This document shows positions 1 to 7,121 of a stretch of DNA of 21,384 nucleotides, piece after piece. The position numbers and the translations under genes were made by a program. Each line of letters begins with the position of its first letter. Within the stretch, counting starts at the first letter, position 1. The notes under the pieces were generated by a model. It was given only the letters and a program-made list of their open reading frames with translations. It searched no databases and had not been told where the DNA came from. The stretch is taken from NCBI GenBank assembly GCA_002298785.1, contig DBMR01000048.1, positions 22,255-43,638 of the forward strand. Direction: 5' to 3'. The stretch is from Verrucomicrobia subdivision 3 bacterium UBA693 (lineage in GTDB: Bacteria; Verrucomicrobiota; Verrucomicrobiia; Limisphaerales; UBA8199).

Positions 1-554
1 AGATCAACTCGGCCGGCAAGGTTCATCTGACTGTTTTGGATTGGAAATGCCGCCGCGAGGTAGAGTTGTCCCGGGGGCACCTTCAATTCCATTGGACCAG
101 CCCCACATTCCACGTCCGCGGCCAACCAACCTCGTGCTTCCCACTCCGGGTGTTCTCGCAGCACCAAGCCTCCGGCGTTGCCCGATGGGTAGCCCCGCTC
201 GTCATAAAGCCAGAGCGCCATCCCCGCCTTTTTAGCTTCATGCACGCCGCGCTTGAACGCTTCCCACTTCGATTCGCTTTCCAGGTATTGATCGAAAGAG
301 ACATTGCAGACCACACCGCCAAAGCCCTGCTTTTGTAGTCGCTGAATCAAACCGTCCTGCGCTACAGGTTGATCAGGCCATCCGTGAATTATTTTGATGA
401 TGCGCGATTCCGCCGGCGGCTGCGCGAAGTGTTCCGAGAAGACTCGCGATGATGTCGACAACAAGCCCTCCTGGTCGCCAGCAGCGGCTATTCCGGAGCC
501 AGGAGTCAGCGCCAAGGCGGCTTGGATTGCCATCCACGTTGTGCAGCGTTTCAT
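1..554 (-). CDS. Secreted glycoside-hydrolase-like protein, 3' part outside window
   Basis: The frame stays open on the minus strand from an ATG at 554 to the window edge (184 codons). The first ~25 residues look like a Sec signal peptide (MKRCTTW, an Ala/Leu stretch, then GIAAAG). The mature part contains IIKIIHGWP (residues 52-60) and WLYDERGYPSG (115-125) followed by AGGLVLREHPEWEARG. This pattern resembles the start of a TIM-barrel domain in large uncharacterised secreted glycosidase-like proteins of Planctomycetes and Verrucomicrobia; that match is from memory and not tested. The catalytic residues would lie beyond the edge. A TTG at 566, five bases after AGGAGTGAGA, is an alternative start adding four residues. 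The gene is divergent from the ceramidase-like gene. The exact family and substrate are unknown. Confidence 0.6.
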   Translation of the reverse strand, partial: MKRCTTWMAIQAALALTPGSGIAAAGDQEGLLSTSSRVFSEHFAQPPAESRIIKIIHGWPDQPVAQDGLIQRLQKQGFGGVVCNVSFDQYLESESKWEAFKRGVHEAKKAGMALWLYDERGYPSGNAGGLVLREHPEWEARGWLAADVECGAGPMELKVPPGQLYLAAAFPIQNSQMNLAGRVD

Positions 555-611
555 GGCTTCAGTCAATCTCACTCCTGCGCCGGAAGCAACAGCAACTGAA
601 CTTTACCGACA

Positions 612-622
612 GGCATTATGCC
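612..622. other. Short inverted repeat in divergent intergenic region
   Basis: GGCAT-T-ATGCC is a perfect 5-base inverted repeat. It sits in the 152-base gap between the minus-strand GH-like gene and the plus-strand ceramidase-like gene, where a shared operator would be expected. It is short enough to arise by chance. I found no convincing promoter hexamer pair in this gap. Confidence 0.2.
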
Positions 623-706
623 GCGGCGTCGCGTGCTACTGGTTAGGTTTCCGACTGCCGCATCTCCCTGGATAAGCTCTGATTTGATCATTGTTGGATT
701 CAGCGT

Positions 707-2122
707 ATGCTGCGAGGCGTGAAAAGAGCCCTACGAATCAGTTTGAGAATCCTGATTGGACTGGTGGTGGCGGTGGTGTTTGCTGCCTTCCTGTGTCTCG
801 ATACCGTGGATACCCGGCCATACTTTAGTCAGCCGTACTACGTCGAGACGACGGCTCGGCTGCGAGCGGAAGCGCAAACCAATCGTTTGGCCAAAGGTGA
901 ATTGGCAGCCGGATTCGGCCGGGCCCGGCTTAGTCCAACATTGAACGTGGCCGGCGATGCTCCCAGCAAGGGAGAGTTTCGCGCGTTGCCCCTGGCGGGA
1001 TACGGAAATCGCCATGGCAAACCGGCGCAGGGTATCCACGACGATGTGTATATCAAAGCGGTAGCTTTGAAAGTTGGAGACCGGGTGGGAGTTATGGTTG
1101 GGGCGGACGCGCTGATCATCCCTCCGGAAGTCACTGACCGGGCGGTGCGCCGATTGGGGACGGAGTCTGGCCTGAAGCGCGAACAGATTTACCTGAGCGC
1201 GTCGCACACGCACTCCAGCCTGGGGGGATGGGGTGAAGGATTGGTGGCGGAGTCGTTTGCGGGCGGATTTCAACCCGAAGTACGCGTCTGGTTCAGCGAC
1301 TGCATCGTGGCCGCCGTGCAAAGCGCGCTCAGCGATCTCAGGCCCGCCCAATTCGGGCACGGCCGGTTCAAGGCTAACGACTACATTCGTAACCGCTTAG
1401 TTGGCAATTTGGGAAAAGTTGATCCTGAATTCACTTATGCTTTGTTCAAACAGGATACAGGCAAGCTGGCCGTCCTGGGCGTCTTCGGGGCCCATTCTAC
1501 AGTGCTCTCCGGCGATTCCATGGAGTTCAGCGCAGATTACCCTGGATATTGGCAGCGGTCAGTGGAGCAAGCGACGGGAGGCATGGCCGTTTTCCTGGCC
1601 GGGGGTGTGGGCAGTCATTCGCCGGTTTCTGGTGGGAAAGGTTTTGATGGTGCAGAGAAGATGGGAAGCGCGCTGGCGCAAAAGTTGATTTCACAGTTGG
1701 GGCAAACGCCCATTACGAACCAGGTCAGCCTTGGAATGCTCGGGTTGGACATTACCATGCCTCCTCTCAATGTGCGTGTCAGCGACGGGGTTCGGTTGCG
1801 GCCGTGGCTGGCGCTGAAGTTGCTCCGAGCGCGGCAGCAGAGTTTCATTCAGGTCTTTCGCATCAACGACTCGGTTTGGGCCTCCACGCCCTGTGATTTC
1901 AGTGGTGAACTCGCATTAGGCATCAAGGACTTTTTAGCTGCTCGCGGAGCCACTGCCGCGGTCACTAGTTTTAATGGGGATTATGTCGGCTACGTGGTGC
2001 CGGCACGCTACTATCACCTGAACAGCTACGAATCCCGGTTGATGTCTTTTTTTGGCCCTTATGTGCCTGATTACTTCGACGAACTGGTGCGCAGCATGGC
2101 CGGCACTCTGATCGATCAATAG
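707..2122 (+). CDS. Neutral/alkaline ceramidase-like membrane-anchored hydrolase
   Basis: The protein has 471 residues. Residues 11-31 form one hydrophobic segment after a basic start (MLRGVKRALR), so it is a signal anchor or uncleaved signal; the rest should be periplasmic. From about residue 68 it follows the N-terminal domain of neutral/alkaline non-lysosomal ceramidases: AAGFGRARLSP, GIHDDVYIKAVAL, then the metal-binding SASHTHSS with H167 and H169. FGAHSTVLSG (H263) fits the second zinc-histidine region. The family hydrolyses the amide bond of ceramide through a zinc site. The protein is shorter than typical neutral ceramidases (about 650-750 residues) and seems to lack the C-terminal Ig-like domain, so the true substrate may be another N-acyl lipid or amide. 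No clear Shine-Dalgarno site precedes the ATG. It converges with the PHP-domain gene. Confidence 0.75.
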   Translation: MLRGVKRALRISLRILIGLVVAVVFAAFLCLDTVDTRPYFSQPYYVETTARLRAEAQTNRLAKGELAAGFGRARLSPTLNVAGDAPSKGEFRALPLAGYGNRHGKPAQGIHDDVYIKAVALKVGDRVGVMVGADALIIPPEVTDRAVRRLGTESGLKREQIYLSASHTHSSLGGWGEGLVAESFAGGFQPEVRVWFSDCIVAAVQSALSDLRPAQFGHGRFKANDYIRNRLVGNLGKVDPEFTYALFKQDTGKLAVLGVFGAHSTVLSGDSMEFSADYPGYWQRSVEQATGGMAVFLAGGVGSHSPVSGGKGFDGAEKMGSALAQKLISQLGQTPITNQVSLGMLGLDITMPPLNVRVSDGVRLRPWLALKLLRARQQSFIQVFRINDSVWASTPCDFSGELALGIKDFLAARGATAAVTSFNGDYVGYVVPARYYHLNSYESRLMSFFGPYVPDYFDELVRSMAGTLIDQ

Positions 2123-2145
2123 GCGGGAATTGACGAGGACGCAGC

Positions 2146-2161
2146 CTAGACCCGGTTCTAG
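2146..2161. repeat. Near-palindrome between convergent genes
   Basis: CTAGACCCGGTTCTAG is a 16-base near-palindrome with one mismatched pair. It covers the stop codon of the PHP-domain gene and most of the 35-base gap after the ceramidase-like gene. As RNA it would make a 5-bp CTAGA/TCTAG stem with a 6-base loop on either strand. There is no T-tract, so a role as a bidirectional terminator is only a possibility. Confidence 0.3.
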
Positions 2162-3501
2162 CGCAACTCGATCGGATTCGCATACACCCAGGGAACCCAC
2201 TCATCCAGGATTTTCAATTCTGCTTCGACGCGGTATTTGCCTGGGTCGGGAGGTGTCCATTCACACGAATACCCTTCCTGCTGTTGGATGGCGTTGCCGT
2301 CCTTCAGGATGGTAAACCGGCAAGGCAAAGGGGAAGCGGCGTGTAATCGGAGTTCTTTGGCGAAAGGGGCGTTCTCGCCCATCACAGTGCGGTTGGTGCC
2401 ATCGGTGGCAAACCACCGAAAGCTCGAACTATCTGACAGCATATCAAATCCGACGAATACCCGACCCTGCCGGAGCGCTTCTTTGATGGCCGGTTCGGTC
2501 AGTTCCTGCGCGAGGACATGGGTATTGACGAATCGAGCCATTCGTTCGTACGGATCGAGTTGGAAGTGAAACAATTTCCGGTTGGGCTCGAGCGGACCGA
2601 ATAACAGGCGGGCAATGGGCCGAGTGAGCCAGTTTAGCTTCAGTTCTTTCAAAGTCCTAGGACTGGTGTCTTCGATTCGGATGATATTAGGAGGAGTGTA
2701 AAAGGCCCGGAAGCCCACGTTCTGATGGCAGTCGTTCCCGGCAATTCCCGTTATGTGCCTGGTCCGGTTCAGATCGTCCCAGCGGCAGAGGAACTCGACC
2801 GGTCGGCGAGAGATTTTGCGAAAGATATGTTCGGGATATTTGCCGGAGCTCAGGAGGATGTCCGGCATCAAGCGGGAGAACCCGCCGCCAATGCGTTTGA
2901 AATCGGTGTGGATATTGTATAGCTCCATCCCCACCAATTCCGGACGATCCCAATCCCGGGGTTCCTCCGGATGCGCATAGAACATAAGTCCGCCGTTTTC
3001 AGAGATCTGCTTTGCCAGCGTTGGTCCATCGGTTCGATTGCTCAGGACCACGCCGGAGGCCACGCCGAACGGCATGATGCCTTCCTTCATCTCGAAGCCG
3101 GGGATAAAGAGCTTTCCATCGTGTAGCCCGCGCCATTGGAGATCAAAATCAGCACGCCCCTCGACGCAGTGGTCGCTGAGACAGATGAAGTCGATTCCAG
3201 TGGTTTTGAGGACGTTCAGGATTTCTTCAAACGGCACTTCGGAATCATGGGAATGGAAGGAATGACTGTGTAGAATCCCTCGAAACTCACGCCAGCCCGC
3301 ATTGTCCGGCACGGGCTGCCGCTGTGCGCGGATGGCCTGCCAGGCTGCCTCTTCCCGGGGGAAGCGAATAAAACGATCATAGATCCCAACCCGCAGCCAG
3401 AACAGGATGGCCAACGCGAGAAGCAGAAGAGCCGCGGCCGAGATACGCACCGTCCAGCGCAGCCATAGTCGTGTCCGACTCGGTTTCTTTATGGGCTCCA
3501 T
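2158..3501 (-). CDS. Membrane-anchored PHP-domain metallo-phosphoesterase-like protein
   Basis: The protein has 447 residues. A basic N-terminus and one hydrophobic segment (residues 17-36) suggest a signal anchor. The PHP metal-site motifs are present in order: HSHSFHSHDSE starting at H78 (H78, H80, H85), LSDHC with D110-H111, YAHPEE with H177, and GNDCH with D257 and H259. PHP proteins are di- or tri-metal phosphoesterases or related hydrolases. A secreted PHP domain with a C-terminal beta-rich extension (from about residue 350, containing the WFATDGTNRTVMGENAPF segment) is unlike the cytoplasmic histidinol-phosphatase or DNA-polymerase forms. It follows the propeller protein on the same strand after a 76-base gap and is probably the last gene of that operon. 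The metal site is well supported; the substrate is not. Confidence 0.8.
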   Translation of the reverse strand: MEPIKKPSRTRLWLRWTVRISAAALLLLALAILFWLRVGIYDRFIRFPREEAAWQAIRAQRQPVPDNAGWREFRGILHSHSFHSHDSEVPFEEILNVLKTTGIDFICLSDHCVEGRADFDLQWRGLHDGKLFIPGFEMKEGIMPFGVASGVVLSNRTDGPTLAKQISENGGLMFYAHPEEPRDWDRPELVGMELYNIHTDFKRIGGGFSRLMPDILLSSGKYPEHIFRKISRRPVEFLCRWDDLNRTRHITGIAGNDCHQNVGFRAFYTPPNIIRIEDTSPRTLKELKLNWLTRPIARLLFGPLEPNRKLFHFQLDPYERMARFVNTHVLAQELTEPAIKEALRQGRVFVGFDMLSDSSSFRWFATDGTNRTVMGENAPFAKELRLHAASPLPCRFTILKDGNAIQQQEGYSCEWTPPDPGKYRVEAELKILDEWVPWVYANPIELR

Positions 3502-3532
3502 CTGTGGATTTAAATGATTCTGGTTAAAGCAC

Positions 3533-3553
3533 GCCCTGGCTCATTTGCAGGGC
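3533..3553 (-). terminator. Hairpin after the propeller-protein gene, weak terminator or spacer
   Basis: GCCCTG and CAGGGC form a perfect 6-bp stem around a 9-base loop, 25 bases past the propeller gene's stop codon in the gap before the PHP gene. On the minus strand it is followed by GTGCTTT, which is a poor T-tract. It may stabilise the upstream transcript or lower expression of the PHP gene; it does not look like a full terminator. Confidence 0.35.
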
Positions 3554-3577
3554 AAGGCTCACGATTGTCGGGCGTGG

Positions 3578-5887
3578 CTATTGTGTTGAGGGTGAAGGTT
3601 TTTGAATATACCCGTGGTAGAGTCCCATGTAATAAGGCAGCAAAAAGACCGTGCCGGCACCCAATTCGCCGCCATTGCCGCCATAATCAAGATCCCACGG
3701 GTCGGTATTCCAATGGCCGAAGTAACGGTTTTCCACCGGCAGCACTTTTCCAGACACCAAATATCCGCGTGCACCACGATCCTCGGGAGATTCCACGTCT
3801 GGGGCCGCTACCGCCGGGAGCCGGATAATGTCGAGCCGATGACTGTTGCGTAGGGGCCAGTTCAACCGGTCCAGGGGGAAACCATACAGCGTGGCCATGG
3901 AATCTTCCTGCCAACCGGCCCACGGTTTGACCGGGAAGGGGCCCCACGGACTGGTGGCGAAAGCGTTGAGGTTGCATGCCGCGTAAACAAAATTGAAAAA
4001 CGGATTTAGTTCCGGCTCATCGTTCACCCAGTAATGGTAGAAAGATGTGCGAATCATGCTCTTAAGCGCTTCGTCGTGAGAAAAACGCAACAATCCGTAA
4101 TAACTCATGTAAGCCATTTCATCGTCGGACTGGTTGCCGGAGCCCGGTCCGTGCTGAATTTTCGTCAGCATGGCATTGTGGGCGTAACCTTCGTGATCAA
4201 TGAGTTCCCGTGCGGCGGTGGCAAATTTTGCGTCGCCCGTGATGTGCTCGGCAACGGCCAGGTAGCTAAGCATGCTCAGCGACTTCAGCCCACGCTCCTG
4301 CCACCACATGGGATCACGATTGAGGTATTGCGGGCCATAGACGGCCCAGCGCGTCGGTTTGCCATCGTGATCAATCAGCACGAAACCGTGGGTGAGAAGA
4401 TGGTCCGTGATCCCGCGCACCACATCTCGCACCCGCTCGCGCTCCGCCTCCGTTTCCGCGCAGAGATCGTAGTAAAGAGGGTAAAAGAAATAATGGCCGT
4501 CCAATTCGTCGCTGCTGGTGTCAGATTTCCAATACCATTTCCCATCGGCGCTTTTTGGCCAGCGCGGTTCGTAGACTTTCCAGAGCTTGTCCGATTGCGC
4601 CTTTTGGCGGTCGCCTTCGATTCGGCCCACATTGGGATCGGGCCAATCGATGGGCCGGATGGTGCGCGCGATGTACCCGGCGGGTGGTTGGTGCTCACCG
4701 CCTTGAGTTACTTTCTGCAAAAAGCGCAACGCTTCGAACGCTTGTTTGGCGCGGGTCTTGGCGTTGGGATCCCGGGTGGCGCCGTAAGCAAAGCATTCTC
4801 CGGCGCCATACATGGAAGTCCAGAGGCCATCGTTGTCGCTGTCCTGTGGGTTGGCGCTCGATTTGTCCGCCACCTTGCGCAACGCCGCTTCGGCCACATA
4901 CCCGAAGGAGGTGCGTTTGATGTAGTGTTCGATCTCCTGTTCGTAATGCTCAGCCTTTGCCGCGAGGGTCATGGGGCGGCGTTCGAGCCGTCCAATTCCG
5001 GCCGTAGTGGCTAACCAGGCCGATCCGCGCTCGTCGACGGCTGCCTGAAGCACATCATCGCTCGGGAGCCAGCGGGGCCCCTGGCGATAGTGCCATTGCT
5101 TCCCATCATAGCGGATGACTCCAAGGTGCGTTGTGAACCAAACCTCTGTACCCGGTCCCGCCACTATCCCCGTAAAGTCGTTCCAGGGAAGTCCATCCTT
5201 GCCTTCATAGAATCGCCACCCTTCCGTCGTCTGGCAGGCCACACCTGCCTTGGTGGCCAGCCACTCCTGTCCTTTCGAGTCGAAGGCGACGCCCAGCACC
5301 TCTCCGGCGCTCCATATCCGTGCAAAACTGTCGCGGACCTCGATTTGCTGCCAGCGCTTTTCCACCAGGCTGCGTAGTCCGGAACTGGAGGCAACGTGCA
5401 GCACCCCCTGCGGCGAGAGGGCCGCTTGACGTATGGTTGCCTCGTGGGGCCAGCCTAGGGAAACGGTCTCGCCACCTTCGCGCATCACAAAACACGCGTG
5501 CGCGGTGATGATCCAATTGGTAGTGGCGGCGCGCAGGATTTGACGCACGTCGTGCCACGGCACGGGAATTTCCAGGGCCCGGCCCTGCTGACCCGGGAAA
5601 AGAAACCGGCTCTCGTTGCGCTGGTTTAAGGCCGCGTTGAGATTCCAGCGCCCGTCGCGGTATTCGTACCATTTACCTGCCGCAAAGGCCCGAGGCGCAA
5701 CACCCGCCGGGCATTCAATCAATTGTAGCGAAGCGTTGGTCGCCCCTTCCTGGTCCGGAAAGCGCTCCGCGACCTCCTGCAGGAATTGTTGCGGGGCCGG
5801 GGTGGGCTCCGCTCCCAATGAAGGGCGGAGACATAAAAGCACCACTGTCAGGCCAAGGGTGGCCGCGGATTTTGAGCGCAGTTTCAT
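3578..5887 (-). CDS. Secreted beta-propeller plus alpha-helical-barrel protein, function unassigned
   Basis: I chose the ATG at 5887 because MKLRSKSAATLGLTVVLL...SLGA is a good Sec signal peptide; an upstream ATG at 5953 would place 22 polar residues before it. The mature protein (769 residues with signal) has two parts. Residues about 80-315 carry repeats of the two-component-regulator propeller type, for example GQEWLATKAGVACQTTEGW, EVWFTTHLGVIRYDGKQWHY and SAWLATTAGIGRLE. From about residue 320 to the end comes a helix-rich region with DSDNDGLWTSMYGAGECFAY near residue 350 and many W, Y and H residues. This resembles (alpha/alpha)6 barrels of carbohydrate-active enzymes. I do not recognise a characterised family. 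It lies between a carbohydrate deacetylase and a PHP protein on the same strand, which favours glycan processing. Confidence 0.65.
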   Translation of the reverse strand: MKLRSKSAATLGLTVVLLCLRPSLGAEPTPAPQQFLQEVAERFPDQEGATNASLQLIECPAGVAPRAFAAGKWYEYRDGRWNLNAALNQRNESRFLFPGQQGRALEIPVPWHDVRQILRAATTNWIITAHACFVMREGGETVSLGWPHEATIRQAALSPQGVLHVASSSGLRSLVEKRWQQIEVRDSFARIWSAGEVLGVAFDSKGQEWLATKAGVACQTTEGWRFYEGKDGLPWNDFTGIVAGPGTEVWFTTHLGVIRYDGKQWHYRQGPRWLPSDDVLQAAVDERGSAWLATTAGIGRLERRPMTLAAKAEHYEQEIEHYIKRTSFGYVAEAALRKVADKSSANPQDSDNDGLWTSMYGAGECFAYGATRDPNAKTRAKQAFEALRFLQKVTQGGEHQPPAGYIARTIRPIDWPDPNVGRIEGDRQKAQSDKLWKVYEPRWPKSADGKWYWKSDTSSDELDGHYFFYPLYYDLCAETEAERERVRDVVRGITDHLLTHGFVLIDHDGKPTRWAVYGPQYLNRDPMWWQERGLKSLSMLSYLAVAEHITGDAKFATAARELIDHEGYAHNAMLTKIQHGPGSGNQSDDEMAYMSYYGLLRFSHDEALKSMIRTSFYHYWVNDEPELNPFFNFVYAACNLNAFATSPWGPFPVKPWAGWQEDSMATLYGFPLDRLNWPLRNSHRLDIIRLPAVAAPDVESPEDRGARGYLVSGKVLPVENRYFGHWNTDPWDLDYGGNGGELGAGTVFLLPYYMGLYHGYIQKPSPSTQ

Positions 5888-6003
5888 TTGCTGGAAACGG
5901 CCTGGTCCGAACTTGGACGAAGCTTTTGTAAATCGAATGGAGTTTGCTGACATCGCGGATGGGTGATGATGGGCTTTTGGTTTTGTTTGGGACCAGGTGT
6001 TCG

Positions 6004-6981
6004 CTATTTGCTGCCGGCCTGCTTGCGCTCCTGGTGCTGCAATTCGCGCAGGGGCCGGTAGCTGATGAGGATAATTCCCTGGTCGGACACGATCTTTTTC
6101 ATCTCCTCGTCGTTGGTGAAGACCTCAAACTCCTGCGCCCGCGTGGACCACGAACCCGTAATCGCTTTCATCTCGTCTGTTGGCAAGGCAGCGTGAATGT
6201 AGAGTTCGGTGACTCCGGGTTTAAGGTTCTTGACGACGTTAAGCCAGAACTGCCTCACGTTTTGTTTCTCATCCTTGAGATCATCATAGACAAAGTGGTC
6301 CGTAAAAACGATGCCTTTGGCGGCGATCTGGGCCCGCAGTTTGGGGAACCCGAATCGCGTCATGGTTTCCTGGGAGGCCATCCGGAGGGGCAAATCGAAT
6401 TCGACAGCCAGCTTCACGTAGGTTTCTAGAAAACGGGGATCGAGTTGCAGCGTGCCCATGTGTGAATCCAGGTGGGTGACATCGAGACCGGCCGCCAGGG
6501 CTCGCTTGACTTGGGCTCGCCCTTCGATCAATGCCTCTTCCGGCGTGGCGTGCGCATAAACTTCCTCCACGCTGGGCCAGAGATATCCCTGGGGGTCTAA
6601 CAATCCCGGGACTTTATCTTTGCTGGCCACTGGCCCCCAGCGGTACTTGCTCCATTCCGAGGTGTGGCAGAGGTGGATCCCAAACGACTTGTCCGGATGC
6701 TCCCGCGCATACGCGGCGGCTTCCGGGAACCAGGGGCAGGGGACCATCACCGTGGCAGACCGCATCAGCCCTTTCTCAAGGCTCTGGAAGGTGGCCAAAT
6801 TGCCGGGATGACACATGCCAGTATCGTCACCGTTCACGATCAATATCTTATCCGTGGCCTTGTAGCCGAGGCGTTCAGCAAGAGAGCGCGGTTCAGCAGC
6901 GGCATTGGCGAGCGAGGCAGAAATAATCAACATGGCGATGGCAGGCGAGAGCCCGTGAATGCGGTTCAGTTGAAATGGCAT
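6004..6981 (-). CDS. Secreted YdjC/ChbG-family carbohydrate deacetylase
   Basis: The start at 6981 gives a signal peptide (MPFQLNRIHG, hydrophobic AIAMLIISASLA, cleavage near NAAAE) and has AAGGTGG just upstream. An ATG 30 codons earlier would add a polar extension and intrude on the divergent regulatory gap. The mature enzyme (325 residues with signal) shows the YdjC-family metal and catalytic motifs: VNGDDTGMC (D52, D53), GIHLCHTSEW (H103) and THLDSHMGT (H170, D172, H174). Family members deacetylate oligosaccharides such as diacetylchitobiose, and the well-known ones are cytoplasmic, so a secreted form is notable. It is probably the first gene of a minus-strand operon with the propeller and PHP genes (116-base gap to the next start). 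The family call is strong; the substrate is unknown. Confidence 0.85.
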   Translation of the reverse strand: MPFQLNRIHGLSPAIAMLIISASLANAAAEPRSLAERLGYKATDKILIVNGDDTGMCHPGNLATFQSLEKGLMRSATVMVPCPWFPEAAAYAREHPDKSFGIHLCHTSEWSKYRWGPVASKDKVPGLLDPQGYLWPSVEEVYAHATPEEALIEGRAQVKRALAAGLDVTHLDSHMGTLQLDPRFLETYVKLAVEFDLPLRMASQETMTRFGFPKLRAQIAAKGIVFTDHFVYDDLKDEKQNVRQFWLNVVKNLKPGVTELYIHAALPTDEMKAITGSWSTRAQEFEVFTNDEEMKKIVSDQGIILISYRPLRELQHQERKQAGSK

Positions 6982-7049
6982 GCGCCACCTTACTTGCGGG
7001 CGAACGTGCTGGCAACTCTCCGATTTCCGACCACGCCCCGGTTTGGAAG

Positions 7050-7072
7050 TTTGCACGTAATGAACGCGCAAA
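7050..7072. promoter_or_regulatory. Candidate operator in the deacetylase/malic enzyme divergent gap
   Basis: TTTGCACGT and ACGCGCAAA are inverted arms matching at 8 of 9 positions around AATGA. The repeat sits in the 140-base gap between two divergent starts (6981 minus, 7122 plus), in a typical position for a dimeric regulator. It cannot be a terminator because it precedes both genes and lacks a T-tract. Confidence 0.4.
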
Positions 7073-7121
7073 TGAGCTGGACAACGTGCGGTTCGTGGCG
7101 TTGGATAAGCCTTGGAGCCCT

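Noticed and set aside
2146..2161. Bidirectional intrinsic terminator between ceramidase-like and PHP genes
   Set aside because: The stem is only 5 bp and there is no T-tract on either strand. It is kept only as a low-confidence repeat.
4034..5014. Plus-strand open frame (326 codons) opposite the propeller protein
   Set aside because: The minus-strand protein has a continuous, domain-rich sequence with a signal peptide. The plus-strand frame shows no family features.
6975..7121. Upstream extension of the malic enzyme to an ATG at 6975
   Set aside because: It would overlap the divergent deacetylase start and add residues unlike any malic enzyme. The ATG at 7122 has a nearby GGAG and begins just before the ACT domain.
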